Below are positions 1-10,561 of a stretch of 64,000 nt of DNA, piece after piece. The DNA is taken from contig JBBBDQ010000230.1 in NCBI GenBank assembly GCA_037127315.1, positions 182,501 to 246,500 on the forward strand, written 5' to 3'. Below the pieces are notes generated by a model, which was not told the DNA's origin, made no database searches, and worked only from the letters and a program-made list of their open reading frames with translations. Position numbers and translations under genes: made by a program. The DNA is from Ascarosepion bandense (taxonomy: Eukaryota; Mollusca; Cephalopoda; Sepiida; Sepiidae). Numbering within the stretch: position 1 is the stretch's first letter; the number at the start of each line of letters is the position of its first letter.

Positions 1-2052
1 AGTTCGTTTTTGTTTAGGAATAGCATAATCTCTAACTTTTCTTCTTGATACCGTCTACATATTTTGCCACAGTTGTAAGGCATGGTTATTTTTACTATAC
101 TCCACGTTTTATCTGGGTCTTTTCAATAGTTAGATTTTAATTTCCACACATGGCTACCCAATTTTTTACAGGTTTTTAAATTTTATATTTTGAATGTGGA
201 CTTGCGATTGAACTACCTGGTCTTAAATGTGTCTTTGATTGAACCCAAATATATTTTATTTTGGCCACTTAAGTCATGTACTTTTGCTTTGTAAATGACT
301 TCTTTTGTGTTGTAAATTCCTTCAAATGGACACTTATTTTTGTCCCTGCATTTGCATTCTTTATTAGTTGACTTATTTTGTACACTGCTATCTAAGTTTC
401 TAGCGTTTTGTTTTTTATGAAACTATCTAAATTACTAGTGCAACTCTAACTTAGCTTGATTGTGATTCTGTTGAAAATTTTGTTTAGTTCTGATCCTTTT
501 GGAAAATGACTCTTTCAGTTTAAAAAAATATTTGTCCTATTTTGGTTTTTAACCTTTAAAATAAATGGTGGGTTTAACCAGGTAATATTTCGTTTTCTAT
601 TATCGTTTTTTGTTTGTCTGTTTGGTTGAGAATTATATTGTAAAATGTTTTTATAGCCAGATTTTCTCAGTGCATCTTCATAGATATTTTTCTCTTCATA
701 AAATATTGTGTTATTTAACGAATTATTTGAAAGTTTATGTTCTATTCCTTTGTAAATGTGTCTAAATATACTATTGGGGTGATTGGATTTTGTATTTATG
801 CATGTTAACTTAGTGTTTGTTTTCATGTATGGCGATACATTGCCAGTGTGTAAATTAAATTCCACATCAAAATATTGTACCACATTTCTATTTGTTTTTA
901 CTAATACATCGAAATCGAGATTTTTGAAAAGTTTTAAAGCTCTTTTTTATTTTGTCATTTTATCTTTTGTTGTCTGATGCTATCATTAATCCGTCATCTC
1001 TATATAATCGGTGGTTGTCTATATGGATTATTTTGTTGATTTTATTTAAAATGTATATGCCCATCCATTCAGAAATTTTTGCTCCATCATACCATCCTTG
1101 TGGTACATCAAATGTGCCGCTGTTGGATTTTTTAATCCATGCTTTACCTTTATGGAAAAGTATTGATTAGCGACAGTGATGCATTATATCAATATGTTCA
1201 GATGGTATTTTTATGTATTTTTTAGCATTATTAAATGCTTCCATTAAACCTTTTTCAGAAATTGATGGGTAAAAGTTTTTTATGTCATATTTAATAAAAG
1301 TGTATTTATTTTTGCATATTTTGGAAGCAAGAAATTCAATCACTTGTGTTCTTCCACTCCTTAGCTTGAGTGGCTGTTCTTATCAAGTCACAAATAATTT
1401 AAAATTTGTATTTTTTGTCTTAAATTTAATTTTTCTGTAATAATTTTAGCTTCCTTGTTGATATTTTCAATATAGAAATACGGGGCCTTTTTATAAGATT
1501 TTGTGTTTTCTTCATTCATCTTTTTTTCGTATTCCCTTTGTGTTTATTTGATATATATTGTTGGAATTGTCTCCTTTAATAAGGATATCTTGTGTCTTTT
1601 TTATTTTTATTTTTATTCAGTGTTTAATAATTTTTGGAAGTTAATTTTTGGAAGTTGTTGATTTTTTAAAAACATTTTTATGTTCTAATATAGAAATCAT
1701 ATCTTTTTCGAAATTAATTAATTCTTAGATTGAAGGGGGATAATTCGTTGTTTTTAAATTTAAATTTAAATTTAAATGGCTAACATTTTTGTCTTTTTTC
1801 CCTCCTGTATATTTTTCTAGAAAGAATAATGCTTTCTATCTTATCCTAGTAAGGAACTTTTAAATTTTTTGTAAGAGATGCAGCATGTATTTTTTCCGGT
1901 TGGGTATTGGTATATTTTTTAGACAGTGTAAGATTTTTAATTCCTGCATCGTTGTTTTTTCCGTTTTGGTTTTTACTTTGCGTTCAGTAAGTGTATCTTT
2001 TCCGTTTAAACACACAGTTTTTTTCGTGCATTTAAACTGATAGTCAGGCACT
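1..2052 (-). pseudogene. Penelope-like retroelement (RT + GIY-YIG), degenerate
   Basis: Minus-strand translation, allowing for stops and frame changes, gives a Penelope-like reverse transcriptase followed by a GIY-YIG-type endonuclease. From N to C: an upstream segment (about 2051-1860), the RT core with FIKYDIKNFYPSI (about 1310-1262), FDVPQGWYDGAKI (about 1120-1080) and the catalytic RLYRDDGL (about 1015-985), then DVEFNLHTGN and KSNHPNSI (about 870-760), WLNPPFILKV (about 590-545), and a nuclease region with CPFEGIYNTKEVIYKA and YLGSIKDTFKTR (about 345-225) and KTWSIVK (about 105-85). This order matches the Penelope family. The element would copy itself by target-primed reverse transcription. 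It is broken by several stops and is cut by the window edge or ends close to position 1. The longest intact reading frame is 122 codons (515-883). Confidence 0.85.
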
Positions 2053-2515
2053 CTCCAAAAGGATCAGAACTAAACAAAATTTCTAACAGAAACACAATCA
2101 AGCTAAATTATGGTTGCACGAGTAATTTAGATAGTTTCATAAAAAACAAAACACTAGAAACTTAGATAGCAGTGTACAAAACAAAACCACTAATAAAGAA
2201 TACAACTGCAGACACCAAAATAAATGTCCAATTCAATGACTTTGCAACACAAAAGAAGTCATTTAGCAAAAAGTACATAACTTAAAAGCAAAAGAACATG
2301 ACTTAAATGTGCAAAATAAAATATAATTAGACGGTAAAATCAGTTATTGAAAATCGCCTGAAAACACCACTCGTGATAGAAACCTAGGTCGCGTAATAAC
2401 TCGTTTACAAATGGAAAATATTCAAGTTCTACAATATTGAATACTTTTTAAAATATAATGTGCACTGGTCTTATCTTATTATGACCAGAAACTAAGTAAT
2501 TAAAAATCAATATAT
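2053..2515 (+). mobile_element. Penelope-like 3' part, inverted relative to 1-2052
   Basis: Positions 2053-2325 are the reverse complement of about 240-504, with high identity by eye (shared cores such as ggatcagaactaaacaaaat and actagaaacttagatagcag). The plus strand therefore reads into the start of the GIY-YIG region, is cut short, and then continues into an untranslated 3' end (about 2330-2515) that recurs at 30590-31138. Penelope elements are known to carry repeated termini that can lie in inverted order, so this is probably part of the same insertion. A separate head-to-head insertion is the alternative. Confidence 0.7.
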
Positions 2516-2609
2516 ATATATATATATATATACCAGGTCTGTTCACACATTAGACACTGTTTTATTAACACCTGAATAATAATAATACGCATATTTACAT
2601 GCTAATATT

Positions 2610-2745
2610 TAAAGGGAGCTTACATAGAGCAGAAGGCCAAAAGTATGTGATACTCAGTGTGGATCGAACTCATTAATAAACTATAATGATTTCAGAGAGA
2701 AAAATAGGCTAATCATTACACCACCTCGAGGTGCCCATACACCTT
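2610..2745 (-). mobile_element. tRNA-derived SINE
   Basis: On the minus strand the sequence reads ggtggtgtaatgattagc (A-box-like) followed about 45 bases later by gagttcgatccacac (B-box-like), then a tail catacttttggccttctgct. The same order occurs on the plus strand at 7876-8010. A tRNA-like pol III promoter joined to a unique tail is the usual SINE build. The copy is diverged and not a functional tRNA gene. Confidence 0.65.
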
Positions 2746-2804
2746 TTCACAACTATATTTATTAATTTACGCCACTATATATATATATATATATATATCT
2801 CCTG

Positions 2805-2890
2805 GGTAAAAAGCAATCCGATGTCTAATCGTACTGATGAGTTGTGATATAGCAAAAGACCTGTCTGCGGATAACTATATATATACGATA
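2805..2890 (+). mobile_element. SINE tail fragment
   Basis: The stretch around 2812-2886 (gcaatccgatgtctaatcgt, then ctgatgagttgtgat) matches the tail of the tRNA-derived SINE at 23732-23872. The tRNA-like head is missing. It lies between two (TA)n tracts. Confidence 0.55.
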
Positions 2891-2966
2891 GTGCTGTGTA
2901 TTGCTGGCATCAATTCGTCTACGCTGGCGAGAAGTGACAAAAGGCCTTAATCACTAATCTGTAACA

Positions 2967-3050
2967 GTGTCTTCTTCTTCTTCTTCTTCTTCTTCTTCTT
3001 TTTCTTCTCCTTCTTCTTCTTCTTCTTCTTCTTCTTCTTCTTCTTCTTCT
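2967..3050 (-). repeat. (TTC)n microsatellite, 3' tail of an RTE-like LINE
   Basis: A run of about 27 TTC/TCC triplets. It sits exactly where the minus-strand RTE-like LINE at 3051-3850 ends. Other copies of this LINE here end in shorter GAA-type tails (28845-28857, 29637-29655, 53780-53792, 55368-55380), so the microsatellite is best read as an expanded element tail. The serine-rich frame across it is an artefact. Confidence 0.75.
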
Positions 3051-3850
3051 ATGTGTCGTGTCCCTTCAGGTCATAGGCAATTATCGCCTTCCACATCTCA
3101 CTTTCTCATGTTATCACACACAAATTCCGCTCTGCAATACTTTTTCCGAAGCCTCTCAATTATATTACATTTTTGCTTTCCCCTATTTCTCATTTCTTCT
3201 ATCTGATCTGTGAGTGTCAGAGTATCCAAGCCATCCTTTCCTCATTACTCGTCACAGGAACTTCAGTTGTCTTTTCTTTATGTTAAGTATTAGTTTCCTT
3301 TTCATTTCCATCCTATCCAAAACCACATCCTTGCTCATATGTTTGGCCCATGGTATACTCAGGATCCTTCTGTAGAAGCATATTTTGATAGCTTTGAATC
3401 TCTATCATCTTTGAAAAGATTGTTTAGCATTCACTGCCATATTGAAGGACAGACATCACATAACAATCCATCACATAAGAATCCAGTAATTTTTTCAGCG
3501 AAATTTTCTTGGCTTTCAATACTCTACTCAGTTTCTGGAATGCATTCTTGGCCATGCAAATTCGCTTTCGGATTTCAGTGTGGCACTTTCTATCCTCTAA
3601 TCTAACACTTCCCAGGTATTTGAATTTATGTATCTGTTTGATTTTAGTATCCCCAGCCTGTAGTTGTCATTATTGACTCATCTCTTTACTGATGACCAGG
3701 CATTCAGTTCTCTACTAGTGTATGTGTAATCATTTTCGTATTCTTCACCCACCTTCTGGAGAAGATCCTGTAGTTGCCTTTCCGTGTCTGCTACCAGCAC
3801 TGTATCATCTGCGTCTGACAATATCTACTGTGTCCGCTATTTGTAAAAAT
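3051..3850 (-). pseudogene. RTE-like LINE reverse transcriptase fragment
   Basis: The minus strand carries the 3' half of an RTE-like endonuclease/reverse transcriptase. The end near the tail (gtgtcgtgtcccttcaggtc on the plus strand) is shared with copies at 29655, 53793 and 55378. The C-terminal segment with the family's conserved tail (start near 3410-3340) and, further up, a RYADDTVL-type catalytic region (about 3830-3790) can be recognised. It is full of frameshifts, and is truncated at its 5' end where a plus-strand LINE begins. Confidence 0.65.
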
Positions 3851-3854
3851 GGAA

Positions 3855-4560
3855 GATTTGCTGATATATGGAAATGGCTCGCAAATTTTAACTGCTTCAA
3901 AAGAAAATGTTTTTATTTAATAACCATATTTAATAAAGCTTTCTGGCTGCTATCAATATGGCTGATAGTAAACTTCAGGGAAACGAAACCTTGCCTTTTC
4001 TCGAACATTTTATTGGTGTTAAGTGATGTGATTATATTGAATAAATTGCTATGCCTGCTGCAAGAAAAGTTGGTTCAGCATGTTTTGCCATACAGTTATT
4101 TCAAAACAAAATCTATGTTGAACATTTATAAATTATTCATTCTTCCGTGCACTGAATATTGCTGATATATCTGGTCTGATGCACCGCCTGTATTTCTAAA
4201 CATCTAAAGAAGGGTCTGTAATGCTCTTAGTCCTGACATGGCATATCAACTTAAGTCATTTTCCAACGGCCATGACGTAGCTTATCTCTCTGTATTTTCT
4301 ACAGATATTTTCATGACAGTATTTTTAATGACCTCACCTACTTGGTACCACGATCGCAGGAATTTAAGTTTCCTACTAGATTGGTAATTGGGTTTAATGG
4401 TTTTACTTTAAACTAGTTGTAACTGCAAAATTTATTCTAATAATTTCTTCTCTCGCTTGTAAGACTCTCTTTCAGCTTCTTCTTTCCTGCCGCCAACTAT
4501 CTTCAAAAAATCTATGCGTCTTAGTGGAATTATCGGTTAAGTTTAAAATTTTCAACTGAC
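3855..4560 (+). pseudogene. Jockey/CR1-type LINE RT C-terminal fragment
   Basis: Plus-strand frames give WLANFNCFKRKC (compare WLVNFNASKTK in the better copies), then IYKLFILPCTEYC and VCNALSPDMA, which line up with IYKSTIRPCIEYC and RRVCNVIDTELA of the LINE at 21318-22480. The order of blocks is preserved but in-frame stops and shifts are frequent. This is the C-terminal (thumb and downstream) part of a non-LTR reverse transcriptase. It abuts an opposite-strand RTE-like fragment. Confidence 0.7.
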
Positions 4561-4589
4561 ATGAGGTTTGAGGGGAATAGCCACAAAGT

Positions 4590-4972
4590 TAGCACTGAAA
4601 TGGAATGATTCCTTAGAATTTAAAAAGAAAAAAAATAAATTCAGGCCGTTGGTTTCAGAAAAAACTACAATTTAATATCTAGGACTGGGTGAAAAATTTA
4701 ATGTCACATATAAATATATTTCCCTATCTATGATATTAAAGCCCCCTCCACCACTAAAAAAATTAAACTTTCATAGAGACAAGGTTCAATGTAAAAAGGC
4801 TTACCAAAACTACGAAAATCTTGGTAAGAATCTGAAAATTCACTGATTCAATTAAAGATTTTTTAATAAAAAAAGAAAAGAAAAAAGACAAAGTACATTT
4901 CACTTTTTTCAGATTGTGGTATTCAATCTGCTAGAAACTTGATTGGCGAAGACGGACTAAACTCTCTATATA
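4590..4972 (+). repeat. Unclassified direct repeat, copy 1
   Basis: About 380 bases that recur in the same orientation at 6120-6495. Shared cores include gttcaatgtaaaaaggctta and gaaacttgattggcgaagac-type ends. It has no coding potential that I can see. Confidence 0.6.
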
Positions 4973-4978
4973 TGTACA

Positions 4979-5286
4979 TCTAAAATTATTTATAAATGGA
5001 ACTTTGTCTCTGTGTGTGTATGTGTTCGTTACCTATAGACTCTGAAACGGCTGAACCGATTTTCTTGAAAATTTAAACAGTTGTACTATAAGAGTCTGCT
5101 AGTGTTCTTAGCTAGGTCTTGTGTCGAGGTATTCCTAATAAATATCGAAAATCGACAATCGAAAATTTCGGGTTATAGAAGGAATGGTCCGATTTTAATA
5201 AAATTTGACGCACTCATAGACAAAGACATAATAAACGATATTCAGAAGTTTCAAGGTTGCAGTTCTTACAATAGTGCAGAAAATCG

Positions 5287-5332
<46 letters not shown>

Positions 5333-5626
5333 TATAATTGTAGTTCTTAGTCTCAGCCATGATACCATTTACTCAGGGGACTTATTTTGCCTTCCAAATT
5401 CAGTTTACGAAGAAAAATCTTTTCTGGTGTCGATACAAGGAAATCAAAATTTGACTTACATCCATTCATTTTTCTTTCAGTCTACGGTTTCGCATTAACT
5501 AGAAACAACTATTTCTTTTTAGTCTTTCGTGCAAACGTCCAAAGAGTGTGAGCTCCAGGACCATGGATTAGTTTTAATGCTTTCATTACACCCGAGCAAC
5601 GCCGGGCTATACTGCTATACTGCTAG
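4979..5626 (+). mobile_element. Non-autonomous Helitron-like element
   Basis: Starts TCTAAA after an A and ends CTAG before a T, as Helitrons do (5'-TC, 3'-CTRR, insertion between A and T). Just before the end, cccgagcaacgccggg can form the usual short terminal hairpin. The inner part has the typical gaaacggctgaaccgatttt block and an internal (TA)n at 5290-5330. There is no Rep/helicase reading frame, so it would depend on a partner. Two further copies lie at 10992-11533 and 35170-35869. Confidence 0.7.
5290..5330. repeat. (TA)n microsatellite
   Basis: About 41 bases of alternating TA inside the Helitron-like element. The sister copy at 10992-11533 also carries (TA)n at the same internal place, so the tract probably travels with the element. 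Confidence 0.95.
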
Positions 5627-5670
<44 letters not shown>

Positions 5671-5672
<2 letters not shown>

Positions 5673-6020
5673 AAAACTCCACTCATCATTTAGATTGGTT
5701 ATAAATTATAATTAATTTCTGTGAGCTAAATTAGCTCATTTCATCAAACGACACTCTATTCGTTCTATTCGGTCCAAAGATTTTTACTGGAATCAGCATT
5801 TCTTTTAAATGAAGAGGAAAACAATTAAAAAAGCTTTAAAGACAGAGACATTGGTGCTATTTAAATTGTTTTCCTCTTCATTTTAAAGAAATGCTTATCA
5901 CGGTAAAAATCTTTGTACAGAATGAAACGAATATAGTGTTCTCTGGTGAAATGAGCTAATTTAGCTCATAGAAATTATTTATAATTTATAACCAATCTAA
6001 ATGACGTGTTGAGTTTCTCT
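5671..6020. mobile_element. Foldback/MITE-like element with ~150-bp inverted arms
   Basis: The left arm (from about 5682: catttagattggttataaat, then gagctaaattagctcattt) is repeated in reverse complement at the right (to about 6010). The arms run to a centre near 5830-5870 (tttaaatgaagaggaaaaca / gttttcctcttcatttta). There is no transposase. The flanks are (TA)n, so the target duplication cannot be read. Confidence 0.75.
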
Positions 6021-6119
6021 TTATATATATATATCTATATAAACTCGAGAGGGAAGAAGAGTGAGAGAGAGAGGTGGGGGATGTAGAGAGAAAGTGAATG
6101 GGGGCTAGCCCCCAAATTT

Positions 6120-6488
6120 ACCCTAAGCTAGAATCATTCCTTATAATTTCAAAAGAAAAATGAATAAACAAATATCGGTCATTGGTGTCAGAAAGTCTAC
6201 AATTAAATATCTAGGGCGGGGTGTGAAATTTACTGACTCATAAAAATATATTTTAATGTCTATGCTATTAAAGACTCCACTCCCCCGATCCCAAAAAATA
6301 AAATTAAACGTTCAAAGAGATAAAGTTCAATGTAAAAAAGGCTTAACAGAAATGCTGACACTTCTGGTACTAATTTGAATATTCACTGAGTTAATTGAAA
6401 ATTTTAAAATGAAAAAAATATTTAGGCAAACTACATTCCATGTTTTTTTCAATCTACCAGAAGCTTGATTGGCGAAGAGGGACTATAC

Positions 6489-6495
<7 letters not shown>
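6120..6495 (+). repeat. Unclassified direct repeat, copy 2
   Basis: Second copy of the repeat at 4590-4972, ending agcttgattggcgaagaggg immediately before a (TA)n. Non-coding. Confidence 0.6.

Positions 6496-6545
<50 letters not shown>
6493..6545. repeat. (TA)n microsatellite
   Basis: About 53 bases of uninterrupted alternating TA. Confidence 0.95.
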
Positions 6546-6548
<3 letters not shown>

Positions 6549-7080
6549 TTTATTTGCTAATAGACACTCAATAGATTTTCGGCAATTACGGTTATTCTTA
6601 TTGTAAATCCTTAATGTTTTAGAATGTTCTTGATGGTTTAGGTTATTATATCTGCTTCAAATTCTATTATTATGTTTTTATTTTATTTAGGCAACAAAAT
6701 CTCTAATAGGCATGTTTAATTAGATAAATTACAAACATTATGTCTGCTTATTTTTAATAAAATCGGTTCATACTCACGAACAAATTTCCGTGTATAATAA
6801 CTGAAAGATATGAGAAATGCGTTATCACTTTTTAAGATTTTTTTATTTCCTCATTTCTCAAGGTCCTGGTACTTTCAAACTTCTTAAGAAATCATCCTCC
6901 GGGGTACAAGGAGTAGTTAAAAATAACCATAAAATTGTGTTGCCATATATTACTGTTAATTATATTGCTATATATTACTGTAATTTTTATGCTTTAAAAT
7001 TTTAATACATGGAAGGTTATACAGGATTATGAGCGGAGTTTATTAAAAATAAGAACACATAATGTTTGTAATTTATTTGT
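6546..7080. other. AT-rich DNA without recognised feature
   Basis: No convincing coding signal or known repeat. The open frame at 6817-7005 (62 codons) has no family resemblance that I can see. Confidence 0.5.
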
Positions 7081-7084
7081 GTTT

Positions 7085-7350
7085 GTGTAGTGGCGGATTT
7101 ACATATGGGCCATTATGGGCTGCAGCTCATGTACACCAATGTACGATGAGTCGTCATTAACCACTCCGTCTAGTCTTGGGTCCATGATAAATGTAAACAG
7201 AGTTATGAAGACGTTTTTCTTTTTTTTGATATAACTGGGCAACCCTGAACTAATTGTAAAAAATATAGAGTATGTGCTCTCCCACCACTTTTTAGAGTTT
7301 GTTTTTTTTTAAATTCGATGGGTTCCTCCAAGGATTCTTATTTAAATTTT
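7085..7350. repeat. Unclassified dispersed repeat, copy 1
   Basis: From 7176 onward (gtcttgggtccatgataaat, then ctctcccaccactttttaga and gggttcctccaaggattctt) this matches 9075-9247 in the same orientation. The start, agtggcggatttacatatgg, resembles ends of some hAT-type MITEs, but no second terminus or 8-bp duplication is visible, so I leave it unclassified. Confidence 0.5.
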
Positions 7351-7875
7351 CTTACATCTTTTTTTTATTTACATATAGATTTTTGATGTAGCTTTTTCTA
7401 TAATTGTGTAAACTTTGCTCAATTATTGTTCAGAATTACACTTCAGTGAACACAAAAATATAAGTTCAAAATTGCTCATTATTAAATAATTTAGACAAAA
7501 TATTGCAAACGAAGTAAAATTTAACACATGCAAAATTACGTAGTTTTTAAAAAATATTATTTAAAATATGTTTCACACAAAAAAGAAACAATCTAAAAAT
7601 GTATATTTCTTTACAGACGCGTTAAAAAATAAGGATTTTCTTAATTAATTTTTTGATTGAATCTTAATTCAGTAGGTAATAACTGAATAAGCTAATGACG
7701 ATTTCTATGGCAACAAATTATCCGTATAAATTCCTCTCTTACATCGTTAAAATATATGAGCTTAACTTAACAAATTATTGCAATGACAATAGCATAAACA
7801 TTTTAAGTGAATTCAAAGAAATGATTTGAAATTTACTTTTTCTATTTCACTGATATAGACATTAAACATGTCTAG
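7351..7875. other. AT-rich DNA without recognised feature
   Basis: Poly-T and poly-A interruptions only. No gene or repeat relation found within the window. Confidence 0.5.
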
Positions 7876-8010
7876 GGACACTCCGAAGTGGTGTAATGGT
7901 TAGCCAAATTTTCTCACCAGTTAACAACTGATAAGTGATTTCGATCCTCGTGGGTATCACCCATACTTTCAGCCTTGTGCTACATCTGAGCTACTCTTAG
8001 AAAACCGTTA
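7876..8010 (+). mobile_element. tRNA-derived SINE
   Basis: The sequence gtggtgtaatggttagcc (A-box-like) is followed by gtgatttcgatcctcgtggg (B-box-like) and the tail catactttcagccttgtgct. It is the same family as the minus-strand copy at 2610-2745. Confidence 0.7.
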
Positions 8011-8282
8011 GTAGACACTTGTATCTTCCCTTCTTCCAGTCATGTTTTTCTACGTAATCGAAAACTGAATATTTCATTATTTATGAGATATTGGCAAGAG
8101 ACGATAAACACTCCTCCACTTTTTTTATTTGTTTCTTTTTAACCAAATTCTAATTTTACGAACATTTCTCTTAATAATAACTTTTAAAAATAATTCAGCT
8201 GACGATGTTATTTTATTCATGGCAAATGTTATTTGTTTTTTTCCAAACTTGGTTTCCATAGTTCTCTATAGTGTGCATCTGA

Positions 8283-8372
8283 AAAATACCACTTTTATCG
8301 TAGTCGGACTTATCAACGTGTAGTATCTGATCTCATAATTTAAATCAGATTCATTCTCTCTCTCTCTCTCTG

Positions 8373-8419
<47 letters not shown>

Positions 8420-8499
8420 TCTTCTTGATTTAAAATACCACTTTTATCGTAGTCGGACTTATCAATTTGTAGTATCTGTTCTAATCATTTAAATCAGAT

Positions 8500-8552
<53 letters not shown>

Positions 8553-8638
8553 ATATTCTCTTCTTGATTTAAAATACCACTTTTATCGTAGTCGGACTTA
8601 TCAATTTGTAGTATCTGTTCTAATCATTTAAATCAGAT

Positions 8639-8679
<41 letters not shown>

Positions 8680-8775
8680 ATATTCTCTTCTTGATTTAAA
8701 ATACCACTTTTATCGTAGTCGGACTTATCAATTTTTAGTATCTGATCTCATAATTTAAATCAGATTCTGTATCTT

Positions 8776-8820
<45 letters not shown>

Positions 8821-8960
8821 ATATTCTCTTCTTGATTTAAAATACCACTTTTATCGTAGTCGGACTTATCAACTTGTAGTATCTGTTCTAATCATTTAAA
8901 TCAGATTCTTTATCTTTCTCAGTCTCTCTCCCTCTCTATCTCTCTCTCTCTTAATATATT
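8283..8960 (+). repeat. Five-unit tandem array with (CT)n/(TA)n arms
   Basis: Units start near 8283, 8432, 8571, 8698 and 8839 with accacttttatcgtagtcgg, continue to a shared segment ending tttaaatcagattct, then a (CT)n or (TA)n stretch of variable length, then atattctcttcttgattt. Unit spacing is about 127-150 bases. The core is nearly identical between units; length variation lies in the dinucleotide arm. Confidence 0.9.
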
Positions 8961-9074
8961 CTCTTATTGCTTTCATTTTCCCTCTGAAAATAAGTCATGT
9001 CTTTTCCTTTTTTTCGCGGGTTTAAAAATGTCTATTATTTATGAAATATTCACAGGATGTAATACTTCTGTAAA

Positions 9075-9247
9075 GTCTTGGATCCATGATAAATGTAAAC
9101 AGAGTTATGAAGATATGCTTCTTTTTTAATATAACGGGGCAACCATGAACTAATTGTAAACAATTTAGAGTATGTGCTCTCCCACCACTTTTTAGAGTTG
9201 GTCTTTTAAATTCGATGGGTTCCTCCAAGGATCCTTATTTAGATTTT
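9075..9247. repeat. Unclassified dispersed repeat, copy 2
   Basis: Second copy of the segment at 7176-7350. The open frame on the minus strand here (68 codons) is part of the repeat and has no recognised function. Confidence 0.55.
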
Positions 9248-9254
9248 AGGGAGG

Positions 9255-9685
9255 GCAAACACAATTTTAAACGCATTATTATTATTACTTTTGTTGTTGA
9301 TATAGAGTAGCCAGCACCCCTTCAGCACTCTGTTTGATGGATTGGCTCATAATCTGAAAGAGTCCACGTGTATGCATTTAAAGATTTGTTTTTAATAATT
9401 TGGGATAAGCAGGTTGATATTCGTCCTGATTTACTTTGTCGGCTATTAGCCATTTCGACCCTCCTCTCTTTTGCTAGTAGGTTTTCCCTTGTTAATTGTT
9501 TGTAATTATTATTTTGTATACTGTGCTGAATAAATACATTAAGAAGTTATTTTTCTTTGTGCATCATCTATCTCGACGATATAACAATTGTTGTTTTAGT
9601 AGTAGTAGTAAGATTTTTCATTTTGTAATAATCTAATCTCATAAATATTTAATCGAATTAGAAAACTTATTTTGCGTTCCATTAG
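9255..9685. other. DNA without recognised feature
   Basis: Short (ATT)n and (AGT)n runs. The tract around 9525-9540 (gaataaata) resembles a polyadenylation signal, but no LTR boundary can be fixed. Confidence 0.35.
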
Positions 9686-9689
9686 CATA

Positions 9690-10040
9690 GCTCCTTCTAA
9701 CATCAGTCAGAGTAATGCATTGCGCATTATCAGTCTAATATGAGTTGGAAAGATTATATCGAGTCAATTGATAAAAATTAGGTAACTGCCTAGGTCTAGA
9801 CAATTTTTCTCACCTATATCTGTCTTTATACATTTACCATATGACCGTGCATCGTATGTTGATGACACACATGATCTGGTAATTCTGTGTGTTTCTAGAA
9901 ATTCTTGATATAATAAAAAAAAGTATTTGCGATGTTATCGGTCCTGACATGGCATCTTGATTCCAATCATTTTTTCACTAGCATAACGAGACACTTTTGT
10001 ACCTTTTCTATAAATATGGTTATGGCAATTGTTATGATGA
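9690..10040 (+). pseudogene. Jockey/CR1-type LINE RT fragment, 5' piece of split copy
   Basis: Plus-strand frames give ICDVIGPDMAS-like (about 9930-9960) and LFYKYGYGN-like (about 9995-10025), matching VCNVIDTELAD and CLFYKYFHGF of better copies. Upstream, a segment around 9745-9780 matches WNDYIESI. The copy stops at about 10040 and resumes at about 10562, interrupted by an unrelated 0.5-kb repeat. Confidence 0.6.
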
Positions 10041-10044
10041 GATT

Positions 10045-10560
10045 TTCTCTTTGAGTCTGAGTTTTGTATAACGGCATATCAGCCTATGGGTTATTTAATG
10101 CCAAAAATTGAGGTTTTAAGGTGTATTTTAATGTTCGATCATAGTGAGAACGTTGATTTAGTCACATTTTGATAAAAAAATTATATTTTGTTTTATTTTT
10201 TTTTTTCAGAAAAATGAAGATGTCTTCTAGTTTTGTATTCAAAAATGTATTGCTGGTATTTTTTTTTTTTATTCTGGCAATATTTTTTCCTTCAAATATG
10301 TATATTTTTATATAAAAGGTTTATTTTTATGTATATATTTCTATAAAAGTCTTTGTATACTGTCATAGTGTTTTGACCACAGTTTGTGGTTTAACTATTT
10401 GCCCATAGGTGGGACCCTAACAGGTACTACCACTCCGGGTCAGAGTGGACTTGGGAACTACAGTAATTAAGAAATGGTTCCATGCTCTTCACAGTCTCCT
10501 AATCAGAGGTTTTGCTGTCGGATGCAGTTTACCGTCACACACAGGACCGTTTTCTTTGAT
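10045..10560 (+). mobile_element. Unclassified 0.5-kb repeat family, copy A
   Basis: Begins near gagttttgtataacggcata and ends near cggatgcagtttaccgtcac. It interrupts the reading of a LINE (9690-10040 continued at 10562-10800), which marks it as an insertion. Related copies: 11560-11830 (-), 12070-12400 (-), 16553-17065 (+), 17195-17600 (-). No reading frame is conserved between copies. Confidence 0.6.
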
Positions 10561-10561
10561 A

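Noticed and set aside
2967..3206. Serine-rich 79-codon frame
   Set aside because: Reads the (TTC)n tail of a LINE and then antisense LINE sequence.
8340..8960. CRISPR-like array (regular repeats with variable spacers)
   Set aside because: The variable parts are (CT)n/(TA)n microsatellite, units are about 140 bases, and the window is eukaryotic.
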